From Paenalcaligenes sp035302345 (GTDB lineage: Bacteria; Pseudomonadota; Gammaproteobacteria; Burkholderiales; Burkholderiaceae_B): a stretch of DNA of 43,166 nucleotides. Both the position numbers and the translations under genes were made by a program. The notes under the pieces were generated by a model. That model made no database searches. It saw only the letters and a program-made list of their open reading frames with translations, and was not told the DNA's origin. The DNA is taken from positions 1 through 43,166 of the forward strand of contig DATGSS010000017.1 of the NCBI GenBank assembly GCA_035302345.1, given 5' to 3'. Shown here piece after piece: positions 23,355-30,890 of this stretch (position 1 is the first letter of the stretch; each line of letters begins with the position of its first letter).

Positions 23355-23771
23355 TTATTCCGGTTGTCTTTCCGTGGCAAAGTGGATACGTTCGAGTTCT
23401 GCTTTATTAGCTGCCTCTAGGGCACGTACAACAGCGGCATGCCGTGCATCAGCATCGGCATAGATCAGCAATTCGTTTTTGTCTTCTAGATTGCGCATGG
23501 CCAACGTTAGGCTTTCATCATCACTGGCCAATATGCGCCCATTAAGAGCATATTGGCCTGTGTGGGTGATGAGCAAGATATTACCCTGAGTTGCTATTGT
23601 TTCTTGATTGCTGCCAGGTAGTTTTAGTTCCAGCTGTTCGATCGTTGAGAAAGTGGTCGTAGCTGTGATGAAAATCAATACCACCAATAAAATATCAATC
23701 AACGGAATAACGTTGATTTCTAACCTGTCTTCATCGGAGGTGGATTGCCAGCGAGGCTTAAAACGACTCAT
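23355..23771 (-). CDS. exbD: ExbD/TolR family biopolymer transport protein
   Basis: A single-span inner-membrane protein, 138 residues, partner of ExbB in proton-driven energy transfer to the outer membrane. The transmembrane helix NVIPLIDILLVVLIFI (about 20-35) contains Asp26, equivalent to the proton-carrying Asp of ExbD/TolR, followed by a periplasmic domain with KLPGSNQE and ADADARHAAVVRALEAA. No tonB, tolA or pal is adjacent, so Exb versus Tol function is assigned only by the usual name of the exbBD-lpxK cluster. Confidence 0.9.
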   Translation of the reverse strand: MSRFKPRWQSTSDEDRLEINVIPLIDILLVVLIFITATTTFSTIEQLELKLPGSNQETIATQGNILLITHTGQYALNGRILASDDESLTLAMRNLEDKNELLIYADADARHAAVVRALEAANKAELERIHFATERQPE

Positions 23772-23799
23772 GATGAAAAGCGCTTTGCACAGTGTGCGT

Positions 23800-24450
23800 T
23801 TAGAGGGCCCTGTTGGAAGGCTGCGAAGACTGCTTAAGCGAGGATTGCCGTGTGTGGATAAAGTCTATAAAGCGATTAAATCGGGCAGACTCTATTTCTA
23901 ATATATGCAAAAAATAATTCGCTTGACTACGAAAATAACGGTGAAAAATCAGTGCGGGAATCGCAATAATGATTCCAAATGCGGTGTTGTACAAGGCTAT
24001 TGAAATGCCTCGGGCAAATTGATCAGGATCACTGCCCTGTGGGGTATAAGAACCAAATAGCTCGATCATGCCGATGACGGTACCAAATAAGCCTAGCAGC
24101 GGTGCAATCACAGCAATGGTGCCCAAAGCCGGTAAAAAGCGGTTCAGAGCAAAGCTGATGCTTTGGCCGATTTCGGCGGTGATTTCGTCGCGTTTGACAG
24201 CGGGCTGGTCGCGTTCTTGGATGAGTGCGGCATACAGTTGACCCAGAGGGCTTTGGCGTAAACGTTCTAGGCTTTCTATATTGGGGGTGTTTTGTTGGGC
24301 TAAATCCTGGGCAAATTGGCGTGCATCGCGAGGTGCGACACGCGCAGCGCGCAGCTGGTATAGGCGCTCTAGAACGATGGCAAGGCCAACAATTGAACAC
24401 GCCAGCAGTAGCCAAATAGGCCAGCCTGCGGCCTCAATCAGTGTGTACAC
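23800..24450 (-). CDS. exbB: ExbB/TolQ family proton channel protein
   Basis: A 216-residue inner-membrane protein with three predicted helices: N-terminal PIWLLLACSIVGLAIVLERLYQL, then ALGTIAVIAPLLGLFGTVIGMIELF and GISIALYNTAFGIIIAIPALIFHRYF, the conserved proton-channel core of the MotA/TolQ/ExbB family. It starts with GTG (24450) after a GAGGATCC site. It is the first gene of the minus-strand cluster exbB-exbD-lpxK-Trm112-like-kdsB. The 450 bp upstream contain DnaA boxes rather than another gene. Confidence 0.92.
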   Translation of the reverse strand: MYTLIEAAGWPIWLLLACSIVGLAIVLERLYQLRAARVAPRDARQFAQDLAQQNTPNIESLERLRQSPLGQLYAALIQERDQPAVKRDEITAEIGQSISFALNRFLPALGTIAVIAPLLGLFGTVIGMIELFGSYTPQGSDPDQFARGISIALYNTAFGIIIAIPALIFHRYFRSQANYFLHILEIESARFNRFIDFIHTRQSSLKQSSQPSNRAL

Positions 24451-24529
24451 CAGATGGATCCTCAGTCAAGAACAAACAGTCGCAATGCAAAGTCTATCAT
24501 AGGCCCGCTTTGAAGTAGATCTTTGCTGT

Positions 24530-24581
24530 TGTGCACAACCCGCTGTGGATAAGTAGAGTTGCTCACAGAAACTGTGGATAA
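24530..24581. promoter_or_regulatory. DnaA-box cluster upstream of sodB and exbB
   Basis: Two perfect DnaA boxes in the same orientation (TGTGGATAA at 24544-24552 and 24573-24581, 29 bp apart) are preceded by a palindromic TTGTGCACAA (one mismatch to the box on each strand) and separated by a poorer TTGCTCACA. The match is to the consensus TTATNCACA. Function is inferred only. Confidence 0.5.
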
Positions 24582-24755
24582 TAGAGTGTGAGAAAAGAGC
24601 TAACTCGCCATGGGCTTGGTGTTGCAGTTCTTTGGTTAATAATTAGCCAAGCTATCAATCTGTACCGACTTTATGGGCAGCTCGTGGTTGCTCTTTATTT
24701 TATAAGGTTAATTGAGTCACAAAAGTAAAAAATACGTTAGACTTAAAGGGTGCTG

Positions 24756-24792
24756 GCGTCAGGGGCGAAATATATTTTTGCCCATTTGACGC
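24756..24792. repeat. Nested palindrome upstream of sodB
   Basis: Outer arms GCGTCA (24756-24761) and TGACGC (24787-24792), inner arms GGGC (24763-24766) and GCCC (24780-24783), around a self-complementary AAATATATTT. It could be an operator or a hairpin; nothing identifies the partner. Confidence 0.45.
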
Positions 24793-24901
24793 GCAATGAT
24801 TTAGAGTAAAAATACAGTCTGCTGTAAAATAGTAGGTATTTTCATCTAGGTGATGTGGTGTTTTGCCACATATGAGTCAGTTTTAATAAAGGAAAATATC
24901 G

Positions 24902-25483
24902 ATGACATTTAAACTACCCGAACTTCCTTATGCCATGGATGCTCTCGAGCCACAAATCTCAAAAGAGACTCTCGAGTACCACTACGGTAAGCACCACCAG
25001 ACCTATGTCAACAACCTAAACAACATGGTCAAGGGCACAGAGTTCGAAAATGCCGAGCTCGAGGAAATCGTTAAAAAATCCTCTGGCGGTATTTTTAACA
25101 ACGCAGCCCAGGTCTGGAACCACACCTTTTACTGGAATTGCTTGGCACCTAACGCAGGTGGCGAGCCCAGCGGTGCGTTGGCTCAGGCCATCAACGACAA
25201 GTGGGGCAGCTTTGAAGAGTTCAAAACAGCCTTTAACACCGCAGCCGCGGGTAACTTTGGTTCGGGCTGGACTTGGCTGGTGAAAAAACAAGACGGTAGC
25301 GTAGATATCGTTAATACCAGCAATGCAGACACACCCCTGACCGGTGATGATGTGCCTTTGCTGACCTGTGATGTATGGGAGCACGCCTATTACATCGATT
25401 ATCGCAATGCACGTCCTGCTTACCTAGAGAAATTCTGGGAGCTTGCTAACTGGAAGTTTGTAGAAGAAAACTTCGCTGGCTAA
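24902..25483 (+). CDS. sodB: Superoxide dismutase [Fe]
   Basis: Dismutates superoxide in the cytoplasm; 193 residues, normal length. Metal ligands are His27, His74, Asp157 and His161 in the standard positions. Gln70 in NNAAQVWNHTFYWNC and the absence of the Mn-type Gly-Gly-His-x-Asn-His motif indicate the iron form. The N-terminus FKLPELPYAMDALEPQIS is typical. Transcription ends at a strong terminator. It is divergent from exbB. Confidence 0.97.
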   Translation: MTFKLPELPYAMDALEPQISKETLEYHYGKHHQTYVNNLNNMVKGTEFENAELEEIVKKSSGGIFNNAAQVWNHTFYWNCLAPNAGGEPSGALAQAINDKWGSFEEFKTAFNTAAAGNFGSGWTWLVKKQDGSVDIVNTSNADTPLTGDDVPLLTCDVWEHAYYIDYRNARPAYLEKFWELANWKFVEENFAG

Positions 25484-25513
25484 TTTATTTACGATTAGCT
25501 AAAAGCAGTACAC

Positions 25514-25555
25514 AAAATACCCTGCAGCGTACAGTTGCAGGGTATTTTATTTTGG
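25514..25555 (+). terminator. Intrinsic terminator after sodB
   Basis: Perfect 13-bp stem AAAATACCCTGCA (25514-25526) and TGCAGGGTATTTT (25536-25548), followed by ATTTT. Confidence 0.88.
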
Positions 25556-25614
25556 ATCCTAATTATTGCGGATACAATAAGCATTCAGTTTTTTTACCAA
25601 TGCAGGAGAGGTCA

Positions 25615-26820
25615 ATGAGTTCTGACGCTTATATTTGTGATGGGTTGCGCACCCCATTTGGGCGCTATGCAGGTGGTTTGTCTGCGGTTCGTGCAGACGA
25701 CCTGGGGGCTATTCCCATTCGAGCGTTAATGGAAAAATATCCTAATGTTGACTGGGGCAGTGTAGATGATGTGCTTTACGGTTGTGCCAACCAGGCCGGT
25801 GAGGACAACCGCAACGTCGCACGCATGTCTGCTCTGTTGGCAGGTTTGCCCGATACCGTGCCAGGCATGACGCTGAATCGCCTGTGTGGTTCTAGCTTGG
25901 ACGCTGTTGGCACCGCGGCACGTGCGATACGCGCTGGTGAAGCAGGGCTGGTCATCGCTGGGGGCGTCGAGAGCATGTCACGTGCACCCTTTGTGATGCC
26001 CAAAGCACATAGTGCTTTTACACGGGCCAATGCTGTGTACGACACGACTATTGGCTGGCGTTTTGTCAACAAAAAAATGAAAGACGAATACGGCATTGAT
26101 TCGATGCCCGAGACCGCCGAAAACGTCGCTGATGATTTTAATATCTCGCGCGAGGACCAAGACTTATTTGCTATGCGCAGTCAAGAGCGCACAGCCGCAG
26201 CCCAACAGGCAGGTTATTTGGCCGAGGAAATTGTCCCGGTTACCATACCGCAGCGCCGTGGCGAGCCCATCGTGGTCGACAAAGACGAACACCCTCGTGA
26301 AACTAGCCTAGAAAAATTGGCTGCGTTGCGTCCCATCGTGCGTCCTGATGGAACGATCACCGCAGGAAATGCTTCGGGTGTTAATGACGGGGCTTGCGCC
26401 GTGATTTTAGCATCCAAAGAACAGGCCGAGAAAAACGGTTTAACACCGCGTGCGCGCGTGCTTGGCATGGCCTTTGCTGGTGTGGCCCCTCGTATTATGG
26501 GCATTGGTCCTAGTCCTGCCACCAAAAAGGTATTAGCACAAACCGGACTAACATTGGATCAAATGGATGTGATTGAGCTCAACGAGGCCTTTTCCGCCCA
26601 AGGTTTGGCAGTGATGCGTGAGCTGGGCCTCAAGGATGACGACCCACGCGTGAACCCTAATGGGGGCGCGATTGCATTGGGTCACCCTTTAGGTGCTAGC
26701 GGCGCACGTCTAGTGATTGCTGCGGTCAACCAACTGCACCGCACCAACGGCCGCTATGCTTTATGCACGATGTGCATTGGCGTTGGCCAAGGTGTCGCGT
26801 TGATTATCGAGCGTGTCTAA
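25615..26820 (+). CDS. pcaF: Thiolase, 3-oxoadipyl-CoA thiolase type
   Basis: A degradative thiolase of 401 residues. The nucleophilic Cys91 is in NRLCGSSLDAV; the second triad residues are the His in GGAIALGHPLGASGAR and the Cys in CTMCIGVGQG. The stretch DTTIGWRFVNKKMKDEYGIDSMPETAENVADDF is characteristic of PcaF/PaaJ rather than generic acetyl-CoA acetyltransferases, so cleavage of 3-oxoadipyl-CoA to succinyl-CoA and acetyl-CoA is likely. No other aromatic-degradation gene is adjacent, so a general beta-ketothiolase role cannot be excluded. The ATG at 25615 has a GGAGAGG site and is preferred over the earlier in-frame start at 25552, which would overlap the sodB terminator. Confidence 0.87.
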   Translation: MSSDAYICDGLRTPFGRYAGGLSAVRADDLGAIPIRALMEKYPNVDWGSVDDVLYGCANQAGEDNRNVARMSALLAGLPDTVPGMTLNRLCGSSLDAVGTAARAIRAGEAGLVIAGGVESMSRAPFVMPKAHSAFTRANAVYDTTIGWRFVNKKMKDEYGIDSMPETAENVADDFNISREDQDLFAMRSQERTAAAQQAGYLAEEIVPVTIPQRRGEPIVVDKDEHPRETSLEKLAALRPIVRPDGTITAGNASGVNDGACAVILASKEQAEKNGLTPRARVLGMAFAGVAPRIMGIGPSPATKKVLAQTGLTLDQMDVIELNEAFSAQGLAVMRELGLKDDDPRVNPNGGAIALGHPLGASGARLVIAAVNQLHRTNGRYALCTMCIGVGQGVALIIERV

Positions 26821-26863
26821 CTGAATCATTTAGCGGGCACTTGTTTAGTGCTTGTTAATTGCG

Positions 26864-26904
26864 AGGGTTGTTCTGGTCAAATGGTCAGGGCAACCCTTTA
26901 ATTT
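26864..26904 (+). terminator. Terminator after the thiolase gene
   Basis: Stem AGGGTTG (26864-26870) and CAACCCT (26891-26897), followed by TTAATTTT. It overlaps the last codons of the converging DUF192 gene. Confidence 0.6.
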
Positions 26905-27376
26905 TGTCCCCTGGTTTAAGCTCGTGCTCTTTGAACCAGCCCTGATTCATTTCTAATGCATATAGTATGGGTTCCCTAGGGCAGTGCGTATCAGTGCTTT
27001 CGGGCTGCATATCATGCAATGATGAAATTGTGCCTTGGCTGGTGATAAAGGCGATACTCAGAGGTAAATAGGTGTTTTTCATCCAAAAACAAGGTTGATG
27101 TGGGTAATCAAAAATAAAAAGCATGCCATGATTAGCAGGCATCGATTTTCGGTACATCAAACCTCTAGAGCGAGTGCGCTCATTGTCTGCAACCTCAACA
27201 GTGATTGACTGTGCCGCCAGCCCTAAGGTGATATGCGCATAGGTGTCATCACCGCGCATTTGCTGCTGGTCAGAAAGTACATCTGCCGAGCTGTTAATGG
27301 GGCCAGTCAATGTAGTCAGGCCCAAGGCAGCAGCAAAAAAAACAGGGCGCAAGCGCCCTGATATTAAGTGAGTCAT
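26885..27376 (-). CDS. DUF192 family exported protein
   Basis: A 163-residue protein with a predicted Sec signal peptide (GRLRPVFFAAALGLTTLTG) and a C-terminal DUF192 domain. Landmarks are VEVADNERTRSRGLMYRKSMPANHGMLFIF, the FWMKNTYLPLSIAFI core and ALEMNQGWFKEHELKPGDKI. The function of the family is unknown. The start codon lacks a good ribosome-binding site. Its codons 6-14 coincide with a strong intrinsic terminator for the upstream cold-shock gene. The chosen start is still the best because it yields a proper signal peptide. Expression may depend on read-through from the cold-shock gene. Confidence 0.85.
   Translation of the reverse strand: MTHLISGRLRPVFFAAALGLTTLTGPINSSADVLSDQQQMRGDDTYAHITLGLAAQSITVEVADNERTRSRGLMYRKSMPANHGMLFIFDYPHQPCFWMKNTYLPLSIAFITSQGTISSLHDMQPESTDTHCPREPILYALEMNQGWFKEHELKPGDKIKGLP
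27335..27360 (-). terminator. Strong intrinsic terminator inside the DUF192 signal-peptide codons
   Basis: On the minus strand the stem CAGGGCG / CGCCCTG, capped by the stable tetraloop CTTG, is followed by eight T (arms 27343-27349 and 27354-27360, T run 27335-27342). It lies 78 bp past the stop of the cold-shock gene and 16 bp inside the DUF192 coding sequence. Confidence 0.82.
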
Positions 27377-27438
27377 TCGTAATACAAAATCAGGTTTAAA
27401 TTAAAATATTTTTATGTCTTATAATACTAGCAGAGGTT

Positions 27439-27684
27439 TTATGCAGATGGGGTGATATTAAGAGCTTGTTGACCCTTTGGCCCCTGTGCAATTTCGAATT
27501 GCACTTTTTGGCCCTCTTTTAGTGTTTTAAACCCGTTCATTTGTATTGACGAAAAGTGTGCAAATAGGTCTTCTCCTCCTCCGTCGGGGGTAATAAATCC
27601 AAAACCTTTTGCGTCATTAAACCATTTCACGGTTCCCGTGTGAGTGAGACCATCCCCAATAATGGTCGGTTGTACTTCAGACAT
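27439..27684 (-). CDS. Cold-shock domain protein (CspA family) with N-terminal extension
   Basis: An 81-residue single-stranded nucleic-acid-binding protein. RNP1 (KGFGFI, 26-31) and RNP2 (DLFAHF, 39-44) are intact in the standard TGTVKWFNDAKGFGFITPDGGGEDLFAHFSSI context. The domain usually starts within three residues of the initiator Met; here 16 extra residues precede it, and the ATG with an AGAGG site shows that they are translated. The upstream leader contains hairpins (for example GTCCGAA/TTCGGAC at 27745-27779), as in cold-shock mRNAs. Downstream, a terminator is embedded in the next gene. It is divergent from clpS. Confidence 0.94.
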   Translation of the reverse strand: MSEVQPTIIGDGLTHTGTVKWFNDAKGFGFITPDGGGEDLFAHFSSIQMNGFKTLKEGQKVQFEIAQGPKGQQALNITPSA

Positions 27685-27744
27685 GCGAACTGCCTCTTTT
27701 TGTAAACATCAATAAAAACAACAAAATTGTTGTCACACCAAAAC

Positions 27745-27779
27745 GTCCGAATACGTGTTATTTTCGGTTTGCTTCGGAC
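27745..27779 (-). repeat. Hairpin in the cold-shock gene leader
   Basis: Arms GTCCGAA (27745-27751) and TTCGGAC (27773-27779) lie about 60-95 bp upstream of the cold-shock ATG on its sense strand, in the csp-clpS divergent region. Possibly part of a structured 5' leader. Confidence 0.35.
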
Positions 27780-27841
27780 TAACCTTGATAATGCTTAATA
27801 TTGCTTAAACCAGTCAACTATGGAAATTACCTAGTCAACCT

Positions 27842-28165
27842 ATGGCAACTGAAATAGAAAGAGATGGCAACGTCGTATTAGAGCGAGAAAAAGAGCTGGC
27901 TAAGCCTCCCATGTACCAGGTCGTCATGCTAAATGATGATTACACCCCTATGGATTTTGTGGTAAATGTGCTTGTCCAAGTTTTTAACAAAACGCCCTCC
28001 GAAGCAGAAAGAATCATGCTAAAAGTACACTATGAGGGGCGTGGGATTTGCGGTGTTTATCCATACGATATTGCCGAGACGCGCGTCGAGATGGTGCACC
28101 AACTTGCCAGAAGCCGCGAACACCCTTTAAAGTGTGTAATGGAACCTGTCTTAACAGACTCCTAG
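27842..28165 (+). CDS. clpS: ATP-dependent Clp protease adaptor ClpS
   Basis: N-recognin that delivers N-degron substrates to ClpAP; 107 residues. The disordered N-terminal tail (1-24) is followed by YQVVMLNDDYTPMDFVVNVL (25-44), with the Asn-Asp-Asp of the substrate pocket, then the conserved VHYEGRGICGVYPYDIAETRV. It lies 226 bp before clpA on the same strand. The stop codon sits in the stem of a hairpin. Confidence 0.96.
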   Translation: MATEIERDGNVVLEREKELAKPPMYQVVMLNDDYTPMDFVVNVLVQVFNKTPSEAERIMLKVHYEGRGICGVYPYDIAETRVEMVHQLARSREHPLKCVMEPVLTDS

Positions 28166-28202
28166 GCTGATACTAGCCTAGGGGCTCAGCGACAGCTGTC
28201 GC
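28161..28202 (+). repeat. Two tandem inverted repeats between clpS and clpA
   Basis: First, CCTAGGCT (28161-28168) and AGCCTAGG (28175-28182), overlapping the clpS stop. Second, a perfect 14-bp palindrome GCGACAGCTGTCGC (28189-28202), followed by an AT-rich stretch. They may act as an attenuator between clpS and clpA. Confidence 0.45.
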
Positions 28203-28391
28203 ATCAATTTAGTTTTATATAGGGAAAAACCTACGGGCAGATGCCTGATACAGGTTGGATAATAGTAAACACAGCCTAACAAGCAAAGCAGACCTGCCTT
28301 TTATGGGCTGCTTTGTAGTGGTGAGGTACACTGTAACTATAGATGGGCTGCTTTATTGTCCCAAGGTTTTTCTTGTCGTGTAGGAGGAAGC

Positions 28392-30743
28392 GTGATCTCC
28401 GAAGAATTAGAGTTAAGCTTGCAAAAGGCCTTCAAAGAGGCTCGCGAGGCGGGCCACGAGCTAATGACTGTCGAGCACCTTTTGCTGGCCTTGTTGGAAA
28501 ATACATCTGCTGTAGAGGTTCTGCGTGCCTGTGCTGCGGACATTGATAAATTACGCGAAGATCTCAATAATTTCATAAAAGAAAATACCCCTACAAGCCC
28601 CAACCAAGAGCATGCCGATGCGCAGCCTACCTTGGGCTTTCAGCGTGTGATTCAGCGCGCTATCATGCATGTGTCCTCTAGCGTGGGCAACAAAGGGGAG
28701 GTCACCGGTGCTAATGTTTTGGTGGCCCTATATGGTGAAAAAGACTCCCATGCTGTGTATTATTTGCACCAGCAAAAAATTACGCGCTTGGATGTGGTCA
28801 ATTATTTGTCCCACGGCATTACAAAAGCCGGCGGCACTGCTGCGCCTATTCGTTCCAGTGCGCGCCCATCGCGGCCTACTGGGCCTGGTTCGGGTTCTCA
28901 GCAGCAGTCACGTGGCGGTGACAATCAAAAATCCCCCCTAGAGCTATACACCACTAACCTCAATGAGGCCGCCAACGAAGGTCGTATTGACCCTTTGATA
29001 GGGCGTGACAAAGAGCTCGAGCGCGTGGTGCAGGTACTTTGCCGCAGACGGAAGAACAACCCCTTGCTAGTGGGCGAGGCAGGCGTGGGTAAAACCGCCA
29101 TCGCCGAGGGCTTAGCCGCCCGGATAGTGGCAGGTGAGGTTCCCGATTTATTGAAAAATGCAGTCGTGTACTCTTTGGACATGGGTGCATTATTGGCCGG
29201 CACTAAATATCGCGGTGATTTCGAGCAACGCCTAAAAACTGTGCTCAGTGCTTTGGCAGAACAAGAGTTCACTGTTCTGTTTATTGACGAAATCCATACT
29301 TTAATTGGTGCAGGCTCTGCTTCTGGTGGCACGCTTGATGCCTCAAACTTGCTCAAGCCTGCTTTGGCAGCTTCCGAGCTTAAGTGCATGGGTGCCACGA
29401 CCTATAGCGAGTACCGTGGCATATTTGAAAAGGATCATGCGCTTTCACGCCGCTTTCAAAAGATCGATGTCGTCGAACCCACCGTGCAGGAAACAGTACA
29501 AATATTGCGTGGTCTCAAAGAGCATTATGAAAAACACCATGGTGCACGCTATACGCAGTCCGCACTGAGTGCCGCTGCAGAGCTATCTGCACGACACATT
29601 AATGATCGTTTCCTTCCAGATAAGGCCATTGACGTGATTGACGAGGCCGGGGCAGCGTTAAGACTATTGCCACCATCTCGTCAAAAGAAAACTATCAGCA
29701 AAACAGACATACAAAATATTGTTGCCCAGATTGCTAGAATTCCTCCCCAGTCGGTCTCTGCCGATGATCGCAATCGTTTGGCAACACTCGAGCGCGACCT
29801 CAAGACTGTGGTCTTTGGGCAGGGCAAGGCGATTGACGCTTTGGCTGCATCGATCAAGATGTCTCGCTCAGGTTTGGGTAACCCCAATAAGCCGATTGGT
29901 TCATTCTTGTTTTCGGGTCCCACTGGGGTGGGCAAGACCGAATTAGCCCGACAGCTAGCCTTTATCTTGGGTGTCGAGCTAGTGCGCTTTGATATGTCCG
30001 AGTATATGGAGCGGCACACCGTATCGCGCTTGATTGGTGCACCACCAGGTTATGTAGGTTTTGATCAGGGTGGTTTATTGACCGAGGCCATTACCAAGCA
30101 TCCGCATAGCGTGTTGCTGCTGGACGAGATCGAAAAGGCGCACCCCGATGTTTACAATATCCTGTTGCAGGTGATGGATCACGGGACGCTGACGGACAAC
30201 AATGGCCGCAAAGCAGACTTCCGTAATGTCATCTTGATTATGACCACCAACGCAGGTGCCCAAGCCTACAGCAAGGTTAGTATTGGTTTTGCACGCACCA
30301 GCTCACAAGGTGATGATATACGCGAAATCGAGCGCTCCTTTACACCCGAGTTCAGAAACCGTTTGGATTCCATTATCCCCTTTAACGCACTTAGTCAGGA
30401 CATCATCCTGCGCGTGGTCGACAAGTTCTTGCTCGAGCTTGAACAACAGTTGACTGAAAAACGGGTTGAGGTCACCTTTAGCGATGCACTGCGTAACCAC
30501 TTGGCCGAGAAAGGATTCGATCCAGCCATGGGTGCACGTCCAATGCATCGTCTAATCCAAGACACCATTCGCCGTGCCTTGGCTGATGAGCTCTTATTCG
30601 GTGCTCTAACTTCGGGCGGAACTGTAGTCGTCGATGTGGATGACGAAGGCGAGGTTGTCCTGCAGTTTAACGACGAGGATGACGATAAAAGCAGCAAGGA
30701 TAATGACAAAACTTCTGCCGCTCTCGTCAATGAAGAAGGTTAA
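28392..30743 (+). CDS. clpA: ATP-dependent Clp protease ATP-binding subunit ClpA
   Basis: AAA+ unfoldase that feeds substrates to ClpP; 783 residues. The start is GTG at 28392, because TAGGAGGA lies just before it and the product then begins ISEELELSLQKAF, as in ClpA. The frame is open 12 codons further up without a start of quality. The N domain (about 1-145) binds ClpS, followed by a Gly/Ser/Pro-rich linker, AAA-1 with GEAGVGKT and LFIDEIHTLIGAG, and AAA-2 with GPTGVGKT, VLLLDEIEKAHPDV and the ClpP-binding SIGF loop. A long acidic, Lys/Asp-rich C-terminal tail is somewhat unusual. A strong terminator follows. Confidence 0.97.
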   Translation: MISEELELSLQKAFKEAREAGHELMTVEHLLLALLENTSAVEVLRACAADIDKLREDLNNFIKENTPTSPNQEHADAQPTLGFQRVIQRAIMHVSSSVGNKGEVTGANVLVALYGEKDSHAVYYLHQQKITRLDVVNYLSHGITKAGGTAAPIRSSARPSRPTGPGSGSQQQSRGGDNQKSPLELYTTNLNEAANEGRIDPLIGRDKELERVVQVLCRRRKNNPLLVGEAGVGKTAIAEGLAARIVAGEVPDLLKNAVVYSLDMGALLAGTKYRGDFEQRLKTVLSALAEQEFTVLFIDEIHTLIGAGSASGGTLDASNLLKPALAASELKCMGATTYSEYRGIFEKDHALSRRFQKIDVVEPTVQETVQILRGLKEHYEKHHGARYTQSALSAAAELSARHINDRFLPDKAIDVIDEAGAALRLLPPSRQKKTISKTDIQNIVAQIARIPPQSVSADDRNRLATLERDLKTVVFGQGKAIDALAASIKMSRSGLGNPNKPIGSFLFSGPTGVGKTELARQLAFILGVELVRFDMSEYMERHTVSRLIGAPPGYVGFDQGGLLTEAITKHPHSVLLLDEIEKAHPDVYNILLQVMDHGTLTDNNGRKADFRNVILIMTTNAGAQAYSKVSIGFARTSSQGDDIREIERSFTPEFRNRLDSIIPFNALSQDIILRVVDKFLLELEQQLTEKRVEVTFSDALRNHLAEKGFDPAMGARPMHRLIQDTIRRALADELLFGALTSGGTVVVDVDDEGEVVLQFNDEDDDKSSKDNDKTSAALVNEEG

Positions 30744-30809
30744 TGGCCACTGCTAGCATTTACCTCTCATTTAACCCTCATTTTTAAATTAATTAGGTAT
30801 TCCATAAAC

Positions 30810-30841
30810 AAAGCCAGGTGAGTTTTTCACCTGGCTTTTTT
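30810..30841. terminator. Terminator between clpA and dut
   Basis: Perfect 12-bp stem AAAGCCAGGTGA (30810-30821) and TCACCTGGCTTT (30827-30838), then TTT. It lies between two converging genes and may work in both directions. Confidence 0.88.
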
Positions 30842-30890
30842 ATTAGATGGTTGTCTGCTCAATCAGACAGCAAATAATAACGTAACAATT

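Larger units (their letters stand above)
24451..24901. other. Divergent exbB-sodB intergenic region
   Basis: About 450 bp with no coding sequence I can support. It holds the DnaA-box cluster (24530-24581), an AT-centred nested palindrome (24756-24792), a small ATGTGG/CCACAT hairpin near 24850, and the sodB ribosome-binding site (AAAGGA, 24890s). A TTGACG at 24787-24792 could serve as a -35 for sodB, but the -10 is not clear. Confidence 0.6.

Noticed and set aside
24451..24901. A chromosomal or plasmid replication origin at the DnaA boxes.
   Set aside because: No iterons, no dnaA/dnaN/repA-type gene nearby and too few boxes; the flanking genes are ordinary housekeeping genes.
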